DNA of 64,000 nucleotides from Psychrobacter sp. 72-O-c (GTDB lineage: Bacteria > Pseudomonadota > Gammaproteobacteria > Pseudomonadales > Moraxellaceae), in the NCBI RefSeq assembly GCF_904846605.1, contig NZ_CAJHBI010000002.1, positions 62,001 through 126,000 of the forward strand, in the 5' to 3' direction. Position numbers and translations under genes: made by a program. The notes under the pieces are model-generated. The model was not told the origin of the DNA. It did no database searches and saw only the letters and a list, made by a program, of their open reading frames with translations. Below are positions 18,794 through 28,213 of this stretch, one piece after another. Within the stretch, counting starts at the first letter, position 1. Each line of letters opens with the position of its first letter.

Positions 18794-19960
18794 ATGAATT
18801 TACATGAGTATCAAGCAAAAGAGCTATTAAAAAGCTACGGATTGCCCATTCAAGAAGGCATTATTGCTTATAGTGGCGACGAAGCGGCAGCAGCTTTTGA
18901 TAAAACCCCAACTGACATTGCGGTTATTAAAGCGCAAGTACATGCGGGTGGCCGTGGTAAAGCCGGCGGTGTTAAATTGGTTAAAACTCGCGAAGAAGCC
19001 AAGCAAGTGACCGATGATTTAATCGGTACTAACTTAGTTACCTTCCAAACTGACGCTGATGGCCAACCGGTCAACTTCGTATTGGTTGCAGAAGATATGT
19101 ATCCCGTACAAACTGAGCTATATCTTGGCGCCGTTGTCGATCGTGCAACGCGTCGCGTAACCTTCATGGCGTCAACTGAAGGCGGCGTTGATATTGAAGA
19201 AGTGGCTAATGAGACCCCAGAAAAAATCTTCAAAGTTAACGTTGATCCATTAGTAGGCCTCATGCCTTATCAAGCGCGCGATGTTGCATTCAAATTAGGT
19301 ATGGAAGGCAAACAAATCAATCAGTTCGTTAAAATCATGACTGGTGCCTATCAAGCATTCGTTGAAAACGACTTTGCCTTGTTAGAGATCAACCCATTGG
19401 CCATTCGTGAAAACGGCGAAATTGTTTGTGTTGATGGCAAAATTGGTATCGACTCAAACGCTCTATATCGCTTGCCTAAAATCGCAGCGCTACAAGACAA
19501 GTCACAAGAAAATGAGCGCGAGCTTAAAGCGGCTGAGTTTGACCTAAACTATGTTGCCTTAGAAGGTAATATTGGTTGTATGGTAAACGGTGCCGGTCTT
19601 GCAATGGCGACGATGGACATCATCAAATTGTATGGCGGCAAGCCTGCTAACTTCTTGGACGTTGGCGGCGGGGCAACTAAAGATCGCGTTGTTGAAGCAT
19701 TCAAGATTATCCTTGAAGACAGCAGCGTTGAAGGTGTTTTAATCAACATCTTCGGTGGTATCGTACGTTGTGACATGATTGCAGAAGCTATTATCGCTGC
19801 TATCAAAGAAGTTGACGTAAAAGTACCCGTTGTTGTGCGTCTAGAAGGTAATAACGCTGAAAAAGGTATCCAGATTCTACAAGATTCTGGTCTGAATCTT
19901 ATTTCAGCTCAAGGCCTATCAGACGCTGCTCACAAAATTGTCGATGCTGTTAAAGCCTAA
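18794..19960 (+). CDS. sucC: Succinyl-CoA synthetase beta subunit (ADP-forming)
   Basis: ATP-grasp subunit of succinyl-CoA synthetase, which makes ATP from succinyl-CoA. The 388-residue protein starts [18 protein letters not shown], has [16 protein letters not shown] for nucleotide binding, LEINPLAI, and the C-terminal CoA-ligase-like domain with [22 protein letters not shown] and [17 protein letters not shown] precedes the ATG. The 128-bp gap to sucD carries a large nested inverted repeat (19987-20059). Confidence 0.98.
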   Translation: MNLHEYQAKELLKSYGLPIQEGIIAYSGDEAAAAFDKTPTDIAVIKAQVHAGGRGKAGGVKLVKTREEAKQVTDDLIGTNLVTFQTDADGQPVNFVLVAEDMYPVQTELYLGAVVDRATRRVTFMASTEGGVDIEEVANETPEKIFKVNVDPLVGLMPYQARDVAFKLGMEGKQINQFVKIMTGAYQAFVENDFALLEINPLAIRENGEIVCVDGKIGIDSNALYRLPKIAALQDKSQENERELKAAEFDLNYVALEGNIGCMVNGAGLAMATMDIIKLYGGKPANFLDVGGGATKDRVVEAFKIILEDSSVEGVLINIFGGIVRCDMIAEAIIAAIKEVDVKVPVVVRLEGNNAEKGIQILQDSGLNLISAQGLSDAAHKIVDAVKA

Positions 19961-19986
19961 TTGCTTAAGCATAGTAGTCAACGCGT

Positions 19987-20059
19987 AATAGCGGTAGCTT
20001 AGTTGTTCAAATTTACTGGCTTATTTAATAATAAGTAGTTCCACAACTAAGCGGCTATT
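19987..20059 (+). other. Large nested stem-loop between sucC and sucD
   Basis: Complementary arms nest symmetrically: AATAGC/GCTATT (outer), GCTTAGTTGT/ACAACTAAGC (perfect 10 bp), ACT/AGT, and inner CTTATT-taat-AATAAG. In RNA this would be an extended hairpin of about 25 paired bases in an intercistronic gap, without a T-run. Message protection, processing or differential expression of sucC and sucD is possible. Confidence 0.6.
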
Positions 20060-20088
20060 ACAAGACAACCGAATACAAGGAAAAAACA

Positions 20089-20964
20089 ATGAGTGTATTA
20101 ATTGATAAAAACACCAAAGTATTGGTCCAAGGTTTCACTGGTAAAAATGGTACGTTCCATTCTGAACAAGCCATCGAATACGGTACTAAAGTTGTAGGCG
20201 GCGTTACCCCAGGTAAAGGCGGTCAAACGCATTTAGGTCTACCTGTATTTAACACTATGTCTGAAGCTATGGAAGCCACTCAAGCTGACGCTTCTGTTAT
20301 CTACGTACCAGCTCCATTCGTACTAGATTCTATCGTTGAAGCCATCGATGCGGGCGTGAAGCTGATCGTTGTGATCACTGAAGGCGTACCGACTATCGAC
20401 ATGCTAAAAGCCAAACGCTATCTTGAAGAAGCGGGCGATGTGCGTCTTGTTGGTCCTAACTGCCCAGGCGTTATCACTCCAGGCGAATGTAAAATTGGTA
20501 TTATGCCAGGCCATATTCATCTACCCGGTAAAGTGGGCATCATCTCACGCTCTGGTACGTTGACTTATGAAGCGGTCGCTCAGACTACTAAGCTTGGCTT
20601 TGGTCAGTCAACCTGTATCGGTATCGGTGGTGATCCTATCCCTGGTATGAACCAGATTGATGCGTTGAAATTGTTCCAAGACGATCCACAAACTGAAGCT
20701 ATCATCCTAATCGGTGAGATTGGTGGTACTGCTGAAGAAGAAGCAGCCGCCTATATCAAAGACCACGTAACTAAACCAGTTGTTGGTTATATCGCTGGTG
20801 TTACAGCTCCTGAAGGCAAGCGTATGGGTCATGCCGGCGCTATCATCTCAGGCGGTCAAGGCACAGCTGAAGAGAAATTCAAAGCCTTTGAAGATGCAGG
20901 AATCGCCTATACGCGTGACCCTTCTAAACTTGGTGACAAACTTAAAGAAGTTACTGGCTGGTAA
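20089..20964 (+). CDS. sucD: Succinyl-CoA synthetase alpha subunit
   Basis: Partner of SucC that carries the phosphohistidine intermediate and binds CoA. The 291-residue protein has the N-terminal CoA-binding Rossmann segment [43 protein letters not shown], and the active-site histidine (about residue 248) in [28 protein letters not shown] precedes the ATG. A strong terminator follows at 21027, closing the TCA operon. The length is standard for the family. Confidence 0.98.
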   Translation: MSVLIDKNTKVLVQGFTGKNGTFHSEQAIEYGTKVVGGVTPGKGGQTHLGLPVFNTMSEAMEATQADASVIYVPAPFVLDSIVEAIDAGVKLIVVITEGVPTIDMLKAKRYLEEAGDVRLVGPNCPGVITPGECKIGIMPGHIHLPGKVGIISRSGTLTYEAVAQTTKLGFGQSTCIGIGGDPIPGMNQIDALKLFQDDPQTEAIILIGEIGGTAEEEAAAYIKDHVTKPVVGYIAGVTAPEGKRMGHAGAIISGGQGTAEEKFKAFEDAGIAYTRDPSKLGDKLKEVTGW

Positions 20965-21026
20965 TATAGGCATCTGCCTATTAACTAACTTATTGCGTAA
21001 CTACTAGAACTGCCTTGATATACCAT

Positions 21027-21059
21027 AAAGACACCCCTACAATGGGGTGTCTTTTTTTG
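21027..21059 (+). terminator. Intrinsic terminator after sucD
   Basis: AAAGACACCCC / GGGGTGTCTTTTTTT with a short loop lies 60 bp after sucD and ends 27 bp before the galE start. Confidence 0.92.
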
Positions 21060-21085
21060 TTTTAAAAACTGCCTTGGATGATGAT

Positions 21086-22114
21086 ATGAAAAATAAAATA
21101 TTAGTAACAGGCGGTGCAGGGTATATCGGTACGCATACTTGTATCGCTTTACATCAAGCAGGTTACGATATCGTCATCTATGACAATTTATCTAATAGTA
21201 GTCGTGAGGCTATTAACCGGGTCTCGCAGCTTATCGATGTCTCTATTGACTTTATTGAAGGAGATATCCGTGATGCTAAGCGACTTCGAGAAGTGTTTGA
21301 GGCTCATCAGTTCTTTGGAGTGATTCATTTTGCTGGACTCAAAGCCGTTGGTGAATCTGTTGCTAAGCCTTTGATGTATTATAATAATAACGTTAGCGGT
21401 ACTATTAATTTACTTGAAGTCATGGCGGAATATAAGGTTAAAAAATTCGTTTTTTCTTCATCGGCTACTGTATACGGCGATCCTGAAGTTCTGCCTATCG
21501 ATGAGAATTCTCCGCGCTCTTGTACCAACCCTTATGGCCAAAGTAAGCTGACAGTTGAGCATATTTTAGAAAACTTAGCAGTGTCGGATAATGACTGGAA
21601 CCTGATTACCCTTAGATACTTTAATCCAGTCGGTGCGCATCCATCCGGTCAGATCGGGGAAGACCCAAATGACATTCCTAATAATCTCATGCCTTATATT
21701 TCCCAAGTTGCGGTCGGTAAGCTTGCCAAACTGAATATTTTTGGTAATGACTATCCAACGGTCGATGGTACGGGCGTCCGCGACTTCATTCACGTTACTG
21801 ACCTTGCGGCAGGACATGTTGCTGCGCTCAATTATTTAGAAGACCAAACGTCAGCTGTTGGGTTTTTACCTATCAATTTAGGCACTGGCAAAGGCAGCTC
21901 AGTATTAGAGTTAGTTACTGCTTTTACCAAAGTGTCTGGACAAAAAATTCCCTATCAGTTTACCGATCGCCGTGCGGGTGATATCGCCAGCTGTTATGCC
22001 AGTGCTGATAAGGCGCAATCATTACTAGGTTGGCAAGCAAAGCTGTCTATTGCTGACATGTGTGAAGATACTTGGCGTTGGCAAAGTATGAATCCGAATG
22101 GGTACAAAGCATAG
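21086..22114 (+). CDS. galE: UDP-glucose 4-epimerase
   Basis: Interconverts UDP-glucose and UDP-galactose using tightly bound NAD; some homologues also act on the N-acetyl forms. The 342-residue protein has ILVTGGAGYIGTHT at the N-terminus, HFAGLKAVGES, FSSSATVYGD, the catalytic YGQSK (Tyr-xxx-Lys), RYFNPVGAHPSG and DGTGVRDFIHV. The frame is open from 21047, but those codons overlap the preceding terminator; the ATG at 21086 gives MKNKILVTGG. First of galE-galU-pgi-ugd-like, all on the plus strand. Whether it is GalE or a UDP-GlcNAc epimerase (Gne) cannot be settled from the motifs. Confidence 0.93.
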   Translation: MKNKILVTGGAGYIGTHTCIALHQAGYDIVIYDNLSNSSREAINRVSQLIDVSIDFIEGDIRDAKRLREVFEAHQFFGVIHFAGLKAVGESVAKPLMYYNNNVSGTINLLEVMAEYKVKKFVFSSSATVYGDPEVLPIDENSPRSCTNPYGQSKLTVEHILENLAVSDNDWNLITLRYFNPVGAHPSGQIGEDPNDIPNNLMPYISQVAVGKLAKLNIFGNDYPTVDGTGVRDFIHVTDLAAGHVAALNYLEDQTSAVGFLPINLGTGKGSSVLELVTAFTKVSGQKIPYQFTDRRAGDIASCYASADKAQSLLGWQAKLSIADMCEDTWRWQSMNPNGYKA

Positions 22115-22221
22115 AAAGTATAGAAGATATAAAAGTTCTCGTAAAATCTATTGCGTCATATTAGTTTAATACTGTTTCACTATTCAGAATTATTTCATCC
22201 TTTTAATGTAGCCTTATAACT

Positions 22222-23103
22222 ATGAAAAAAATCACTCATGCTGTTATTCCTGTCGCAGGCTTTGGCACGCGCATGTTGCCGTTGTCGAAATCAGTGCCGA
22301 AAGAGTTATTACCACTAGGCAATCGTCCCGCTATTCATTATGTGGTCGAAGAGGCCATCGCTGCCGGTATTAAGCACATTGTACTAGTCGGTCATGCGCA
22401 AAAAAGTGCGATTGAAAATTACTTCGATATCAATGCTGAGCTTGATAATCAGTTGCGTAATAAAGGTAAAGACGCGTTGGCTGATAGCTTAAACTGGCTA
22501 CCAGAGGACGTGACCGTATCTATGATACGTCAAGGTAAAGCGCTGGGTCTTGGGCATGCGGTACTAGCAGCACGACCCATTATTGGTGACCATAATTTTG
22601 CGGTGCTATTGCCTGATGTGGTTCTCGATCCGTTTGCTAATGATATGCACAAAGATAATTTAGCTTTTATGTTGACGGCCTTCGCTAATAACGACCATTC
22701 GCAGATATTGGTGGATAAAGTGGCTGATAGCGAAGTACATAAATACGGTATTGCTAAGCTTAGTGACCGTTCTCATGATGTGAGTGATATTAATAAAGCT
22801 GACGTTAACGCTAGCTTCCAAGTAGCCGGTTTTGTAGAAAAGCCCAGTTTAGCAGACGCGCCGTCTCGATTGGCGGTAGTAGGTCGCTATGTCTTTAGCA
22901 ATAAAATATTTGATTACTTAGCGAATACTACGGCCTCTGTTGGTGGTGAAATTCAACTGACCGATGCTATTGATGCGCTAATTAGTCAGCATGGGGTTGA
23001 TGTGACGACTATGGTTGGTGACAGTTATGATGCCGGTGATATGCGCTCGTATATGCAGGCGTTTGTATATTTTGCCCAGCAGCAATTAGCTCCCGATGAA
23101 TAA
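22222..23103 (+). CDS. galU: UTP-glucose-1-phosphate uridylyltransferase
   Basis: Makes UDP-glucose from UTP and glucose 1-phosphate, the donor for envelope glycans and the substrate for GalE. The 293-residue protein begins with the nucleotidyltransferase signature AVIPVAGFGTRMLPLSKSVPK followed by ELLPL, then VEEAIAAGIKHIVLV, QGKALGLGHAV, VLLPDVVLDPF, and GFVEKP for sugar binding. The gene overlaps pgi by 8 bp (ATGAATAA), implying translational coupling. The galU-ugd-gpi-gne-pgm group at the end of Acinetobacter capsule loci is the closest arrangement I know. Confidence 0.97.
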   Translation: MKKITHAVIPVAGFGTRMLPLSKSVPKELLPLGNRPAIHYVVEEAIAAGIKHIVLVGHAQKSAIENYFDINAELDNQLRNKGKDALADSLNWLPEDVTVSMIRQGKALGLGHAVLAARPIIGDHNFAVLLPDVVLDPFANDMHKDNLAFMLTAFANNDHSQILVDKVADSEVHKYGIAKLSDRSHDVSDINKADVNASFQVAGFVEKPSLADAPSRLAVVGRYVFSNKIFDYLANTTASVGGEIQLTDAIDALISQHGVDVTTMVGDSYDAGDMRSYMQAFVYFAQQQLAPDE

Positions 23104-24772
23104 AGTACCGCAGGGCAAAGCGCAAAGTAGCGCACGAGATTCTGAACACTGGCTGCAACTAAAGCAGTTGGCTGAGCAAAAGTGGTCGTTGTCGACCTTG
23201 TTTGCGCAAGATAAAACGCGTACCCAGCGTTTTAGCGCCCAAGCCGGTGCGATTTATATGGACTATAGCAAGCAGTGTATTGATGAGACTGTGCTGACAA
23301 GTCTATTAAATTTAGCGGATAGTGGCGATTTATCCACGCGTATTGAGGCGTTATTGCAAGGCGCAATGGTCAATACTAGTGAAGAACGCGCGGCCTTGCA
23401 TACGGCACTACGTTTGCCTGCCACCGCAACATTGCAAGTCGGCACACAAGATGTGGTTGCTGATGTACATCATAGCCTGGCGCAAGTGGAGCGGCTATCA
23501 CAGCGCATTCGTAGTGGCAGTTGGCGCGGGTTTTCAGGTAAAGCGATTACTGATGTGGTCAATATTGGGGTTGGCGGTTCTGATTTAGGGCCATTAATGG
23601 CCGCTACCGCGCTTGATGAATGGGCAGATACAGCTATCGTGGTACATTTTGTCTCCAATATGGATGGCAGCCAGCTTGATAACTTACTTAAGCGTTTAAA
23701 TGCTGAGACCACGCTATTTATTATCTCATCTAAATCCTTTGGAACTGTCGATACCCTCTCTAATGCCAAGACCGCGCTGTCCTGGTTGCTTACTACCGCT
23801 ACCTTGCGCGCGGGTACTCAAGACAGTGTATTACGTCGCCACTTTATCGGTATCTCAGCAAATAGCAAAAAAATGAGCGAATGGGGCATTCATCCCGAGC
23901 ATCAGTTGCAGCTTTGGGATTGGGTTGGGGGGCGTTTTTCCTTGTGGTCAGCGATTGGGCTGGCTATTGCCATTCGGATTGGTATGGCGCAGTTTCGTGA
24001 GCTGCTGGCAGGCGCACACAGCATGGATGTGCATTTTGCCAATGCCGATTTTTCGGATAATTTACCAGTACTGCTAGGGTTACTGGCGGTTTGGAACAGT
24101 ACCTTTTTACATATTCATGCTCATACGGTGTTGCCTTATGACGGGCGCTTGGGCTATTTACCCAGCTATTTGACTCAACTAGAGATGGAAAGTAATGGCA
24201 AGTCCGTGACTCATGATGGCGAACGTGTTGACTACGACACTTGCCCGATTTTATGGGGTGAAGTTGGCTCTAACGCCCAGCATGCCTTTTATCAGCTGCT
24301 GCATCAAGGTACTCAACACGTGTCTTGCGACTTTATAGCTTGCGTGCGTCATTATAGTGATGAAGTACAAAATGCCTCGCTGCAACAGCAACATGAGCTG
24401 TCACTGGCGAATTGTTTGGCACAAAGTCGCGTGCTGGCTTTTGGTAATGCAGCTATCGCTGATACTGATATTGCTAATAAAGCGGCCGCTTGTGATGCGG
24501 ATAAATATAAGAACTATCGCGGCAATCAACCTTCAACCACGCTACTTATCGATGAGCTGACCCCGCATAGCTTGGGGGCGCTGATTGCACTATATGAGCA
24601 CAAAGTTTATGTGATGGCCAGTGTTTGGGATATTAATCCGTTTGATCAATGGGGCGTTGAGATGGGTAAGCAGATGGCTGAGACCGTTTATCATGCCTTA
24701 CAACAGGACGGCACTAACCCCTTTGATACGTCCACCAATCAGTTGCTTACACATATCAGACGCTTGTCTTAG
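23096..24772 (+). CDS. pgi: Glucose-6-phosphate isomerase
   Basis: Interconverts glucose 6-phosphate and fructose 6-phosphate. The 558-residue protein has VGGSDLGPLMA, FVSNMDG, SKSFGTVDTLSNA (phosphate loop), the catalytic-Glu region QLEMESNGKS, and the C-terminal signature INPFDQWGVEMGKQMA. The start overlaps the galU stop by 8 bp. In this cluster it feeds the UDP-sugar pathway from fructose 6-phosphate as well as serving central metabolism. No unusual residues noticed. Confidence 0.97.
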   Translation: MNKVPQGKAQSSARDSEHWLQLKQLAEQKWSLSTLFAQDKTRTQRFSAQAGAIYMDYSKQCIDETVLTSLLNLADSGDLSTRIEALLQGAMVNTSEERAALHTALRLPATATLQVGTQDVVADVHHSLAQVERLSQRIRSGSWRGFSGKAITDVVNIGVGGSDLGPLMAATALDEWADTAIVVHFVSNMDGSQLDNLLKRLNAETTLFIISSKSFGTVDTLSNAKTALSWLLTTATLRAGTQDSVLRRHFIGISANSKKMSEWGIHPEHQLQLWDWVGGRFSLWSAIGLAIAIRIGMAQFRELLAGAHSMDVHFANADFSDNLPVLLGLLAVWNSTFLHIHAHTVLPYDGRLGYLPSYLTQLEMESNGKSVTHDGERVDYDTCPILWGEVGSNAQHAFYQLLHQGTQHVSCDFIACVRHYSDEVQNASLQQQHELSLANCLAQSRVLAFGNAAIADTDIANKAAACDADKYKNYRGNQPSTTLLIDELTPHSLGALIALYEHKVYVMASVWDINPFDQWGVEMGKQMAETVYHALQQDGTNPFDTSTNQLLTHIRRLS

Positions 24773-24811
24773 AAATTATATTCTTAATACAAAATAGCAA
24801 AAGGTAGTTCT

Positions 24812-26167
24812 ATGTCTTCTCAGCCCATTACGCTCGATGAAAACCCAAAAGTATGCGTCATTATTGGTCATGATATCGAAGCCATTACTAGTGCAGTGGT
24901 GATGGCCAGTTTAGGCCAAAATGTGCACCTGTATGCTGATATAACGCTACTCGAACAACAACTACAGCAGTATGGATTTGAGCATCATTTGCAGGCGCTG
25001 TGGCAATTGTATGTAGAGCAGCAGAAGATTATCAGTCGGCCCCTACTAGACAGCGCGGATAAACTGATTGAAACTTATGATCCCTTACAAACTTCTGAAA
25101 GCTTACAGCTCGATGGAAGTCCGCAAGTCGCACTGTATTGGCTATTTTTAGACAGTATCAAATCGATATGGGTAGAGGATGAGTGGATAACGGCATTCAA
25201 CCATAGCTATCAGCAGACATGCCCTATCATTATAAGCGGCATTGAACAACTGGGTCACATCTCAGCTTTAGCGCAGCGTTTGCAGCGTGCGTGGGTCTAT
25301 TATGTGCCGTTTGTATTTTTACAAGATGGGGAAGCTTATAGCTCAATGCTGAAGCCATCGTTATGGTTGCTCGGTGAAAAAACTGCGGATAGCAGCCAGC
25401 ATTTGACTGCTTTGCAACCATTAATCCAGCATGCCCGCGCCTATCACCATGCTGATATTGCCACGATAGAATTCGCCCGCAGCAGTATTATGGCGATGCT
25501 GGCGACTCGAGTTAGCTTTATAAATGAGATGTCACGCCTTGCCGACAGTCATCAGGTAGACATTCAGAAAATCAGCCAAATTATGGGCTTAGACCAGCGG
25601 GTCGGTAGCAGTTATTTACAGGCAGGATGGGGCTTTGGGGGCAACACGCTACCTGCTGAGCTTGAGAAGCTTGAGCAGTCTGGGCAGGAAAATAGAGTAG
25701 ATATGCCGCTGTTACAAGCTGTCATGCACATCAATAAAGACCAAAAAGAGCTGATATTTCGTAAGTTTTGGCAGTATTTTGATGGCTTTATTGACAATAA
25801 GACGGTAATGATTTGGGGTGGCAGTTATAAAGCGGGGTCTGGACGTACTGAAGGTTCAGCTATCCATCCGCTATTAGAGCTATTATGGTCTTATAATATT
25901 CGCACGCTGGTCTATAGCAATAAGGCAAAAGCAGAGCTGGCTCAGCGCTATGATCAGCAGCCATTATTACAGCTAATCGATAGTCCTTATCAGCAATTAA
26001 GCGATGCACAGGCGATCTTTATCTTGAGTTGGTCGCCTCAGAACAAGCTCGATATCACCCAAATTAATAACTACGCCATGCCAATATTTGATGCGCAAGC
26101 AGCACTAAGCCGTGATCAACTTGACTTATTAATTGGTGATTATGTCGGTATTGGCCGCACTAAATAG
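24812..26167 (+). CDS. UDP-glucose 6-dehydrogenase-like protein lacking catalytic residues
   Basis: The 451-residue protein has the overall layout of UDP-glucose/GDP-mannose dehydrogenases: an N-terminal Rossmann-like segment, a central helical domain with MLATRVSFINEMSRLADSH and GLDQRVGSSYLQAGWGFGG, and a C-terminal domain with WGGSYKAGSGRTEGSAI. Key residues are changed. The NAD glycine loop (GxGYVG) reads IIGHDIEAI. The catalytic GFGGSCFPKD reads GFGGNTLPAE (residues 274-283), so the nucleophilic Cys is Thr279 and the Asp is Glu283. By eye the catalytic Lys and Asn of the central domain are Arg and Met. The frame is intact over its full length, so it is probably a retained, non-classical or regulatory protein rather than a decaying gene. 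It is last in galE-galU-pgi. Confidence 0.8.
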   Translation: MSSQPITLDENPKVCVIIGHDIEAITSAVVMASLGQNVHLYADITLLEQQLQQYGFEHHLQALWQLYVEQQKIISRPLLDSADKLIETYDPLQTSESLQLDGSPQVALYWLFLDSIKSIWVEDEWITAFNHSYQQTCPIIISGIEQLGHISALAQRLQRAWVYYVPFVFLQDGEAYSSMLKPSLWLLGEKTADSSQHLTALQPLIQHARAYHHADIATIEFARSSIMAMLATRVSFINEMSRLADSHQVDIQKISQIMGLDQRVGSSYLQAGWGFGGNTLPAELEKLEQSGQENRVDMPLLQAVMHINKDQKELIFRKFWQYFDGFIDNKTVMIWGGSYKAGSGRTEGSAIHPLLELLWSYNIRTLVYSNKAKAELAQRYDQQPLLQLIDSPYQQLSDAQAIFILSWSPQNKLDITQINNYAMPIFDAQAALSRDQLDLLIGDYVGIGRTK

Positions 26168-26220
26168 ATAACCTACTATTTATAGTCGACTCAAAATAAA
26201 AGAGATACGTTTGTAGTAAC

Positions 26221-26315
26221 GTACCACTGGTATAAATTTTTCTTGCGTGCTGTTCGCAGGCGTGTTTCGATGCTGCAAAACGTTTGTTACAGTAGCATCC
26301 CAGTGGCACTGTGCC
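26221..26315. other. Structured intergenic element between ugd-like gene and pgm
   Basis: GTaCCACTGG (26221-26230) pairs with CCAGTGGcAC (26300-26309). Inside are GATGCTGC/GTAGCATC (26269-26276/26292-26299, one G-T) and a small TGCG/CGCA stem. An overlapping palindrome GGCAC-t-GTGCC (26305-26315) competes with the outer arm. The element is more GC-rich than its surroundings. It could be a small RNA, a mobile-repeat relic or chance. Confidence 0.4.
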
Positions 26316-26389
26316 GTTTCTAAACTGGATTAAATATATTAAATAAAACGCCAGTTATTAACAATAGAAGTAGGTATTAAAAGCCTAAA

Positions 26390-26423
26390 AAGCGCCTGTT
26401 GATCTAGCTATCAACAGGCGCTT
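26390..26423. terminator. Bidirectional intrinsic terminator
   Basis: AAGCGCCTGTTGAT and ATCAACAGGCGCTT form a perfect 14-bp stem with a 6-nt loop between the converging ugd-like gene and pgm. The stronger T-run (CTTTTTAGG) is on the minus strand, fitting pgm termination. Confidence 0.88.
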
Positions 26424-26468
26424 AATATTTTTAGAATTCAGCAAATATACTTTTAATTTCTAAAACAA

Positions 26469-27983
26469 CTATGCAGGTACGGCGCCTTGTTGAGCAAGCC
26501 ACTGCTGTACTTCCTGTACCTTCATTGCCAGTAAGGGCTCATCACCACGACTTTCAATATTAAGCCGGATTAGTGGTTCAGTATTAGAGGCACGTAGATT
26601 AAAACGCCAGTCACCGAAATCGAGGCTTAGCCCATCCAGTGTTGATTTAGTAGGATTCTGGTCGCTGAATTTTTCTTCGATATCTTTAATAATAGTCGGT
26701 GCATCGTGGTCTGTCAGATGAAAGTTCAATTCACCTGAGCTGGGATAATCACTGATATAACCCGTGACCAATTCAGACAGGGTCTTACCGGTAATTGACA
26801 ACAGCTCAATGGTCAATAACCACGGAATCATACCACTATCACAATAGCAGAAGTCGCGAAAATAGTGATGAGCAGACATCTCGCCGCCATATATGGCTCC
26901 TGATTCGCGCATGACCTGTTTAATAAACGAATGCCCTGATTTACTGATCACTGTCTTGCCATTATGAGCCTTAACCACGGCTTCAGTGTTATATACCACT
27001 CGGGGATCATAGACGATAGATTCGCCCGGATACTTATTCAAAAACGCTTGGGCGAGCATGCCTACCACATAGCTGCCATCAATAAACTCGCCATTTTCAT
27101 CGAATAAAAAACAACGATCAAAGTCGCCGTCAAACGCAATACCTAGATCGGCTTTATGTTCTATCACTGCTTGCTGAGTGGCGGTTCTATTAGCCAAAAT
27201 CATCGGATTAGGAATACCATTGGGGAAACTACCATCAGGTTTGTGATGCAGCTTAATCACCTCAATTGGTGCGCCTGCTTGAGCCAGTTTATCGACCAAT
27301 AAATCAACCACAGGCCCAGCACTACCATTGCCTGAATTAATAACCAGTTTCAGCGGTTTTAATTTATCGGTATCAACAAAGCTCATCACATGGTCAACAT
27401 AAGCGCTTTTATCCGTTAATAGCTGTAATTTGCCTTGGCTATTGCTTACAGTAAACCGCCCTGATTCTGCTAGTTGTTGAATTTCTGCTAAACCATCATC
27501 GGCGCTGATAGGTTTTGAATGCTCTTTAACTAATTTTAAGCCATTATAATTGATAGGATTATGACTGGCCGTCACTTCGATCCCGCCTAGCGCTTGATAA
27601 TGACTGGTGGCAAAATAGACCTCTTCGGTCCCAGTCATGCCTAGATCAATCACATCAACGCCAGCAGCCATAATACCGGCAATAGTCGCTTGTTTTAGTT
27701 GCTCACTTGAATGGCGGATATCGCTCCCGATGACGATAGCGGGCTGTAAGTTTGCTAAGCTATCAGGGTTTTTAATGCCATCATCGTTAGCGCCAGCGGA
27801 GTCATAACGCTGAGATAAGATCTGTGCAAAGGCGCGACCGATACGATAAGCGATATCTTCATCAAGGCTAACCCCAAGCTCGCCGCGAATATCATAAGCT
27901 TTAAAAGAGTTAATGCTAATGGCTGTAAAATCGTTGTGAGCAGGAGTATAACTAGAAGTAGCTGCGTTATCGGTGGTAGACAT
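26469..27983 (-). CDS. Phosphomannomutase/phosphoglucomutase
   Basis: Interconverts hexose 6-phosphates and 1-phosphates, supplying glucose 1-phosphate for GalU and/or mannose 1-phosphate. The 504-residue alpha-D-phosphohexomutase has FKAYDIRGELG, the phosphoserine loop EVTASHNPINYNG, the metal loop AFDGDFDRCF, the sugar-specificity loop GGEMSAHHYF, and the phosphate-binding RASNTEPLIRLN. This is the ManB/AlgC type. The frame is open from 28070, but GAGGAA sits ten bases before the ATG at 27983, giving MSTTDNAATSS, so the upstream 29 residues are dropped. It converges on the galE-galU-pgi group. Substrate preference (PGM or PMM) is not decided by sequence. Confidence 0.92.
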   Translation of the reverse strand: MSTTDNAATSSYTPAHNDFTAISINSFKAYDIRGELGVSLDEDIAYRIGRAFAQILSQRYDSAGANDDGIKNPDSLANLQPAIVIGSDIRHSSEQLKQATIAGIMAAGVDVIDLGMTGTEEVYFATSHYQALGGIEVTASHNPINYNGLKLVKEHSKPISADDGLAEIQQLAESGRFTVSNSQGKLQLLTDKSAYVDHVMSFVDTDKLKPLKLVINSGNGSAGPVVDLLVDKLAQAGAPIEVIKLHHKPDGSFPNGIPNPMILANRTATQQAVIEHKADLGIAFDGDFDRCFLFDENGEFIDGSYVVGMLAQAFLNKYPGESIVYDPRVVYNTEAVVKAHNGKTVISKSGHSFIKQVMRESGAIYGGEMSAHHYFRDFCYCDSGMIPWLLTIELLSITGKTLSELVTGYISDYPSSGELNFHLTDHDAPTIIKDIEEKFSDQNPTKSTLDGLSLDFGDWRFNLRASNTEPLIRLNIESRGDEPLLAMKVQEVQQWLAQQGAVPA

Positions 27984-28213
27984 GATGATGAAATTCCTCG
28001 TGAGCTTAGGTCTGAAGTAAAAGGTTATGAGATGACTGGCTGTGGAATAAAAGGCAAAAATATTGGTCAAGAAGGATTAAATGATACACTAACCGATAAA
28101 TGAATAGGGTGAAAGCATGTTGCTATCTGATCTTATATTAATTAGTTTTACATCTCCTATTCAAACCAACATCTTTTCTATTAAATAGTAAGTAAAATAT
28201 AAGAGTATCTGTT

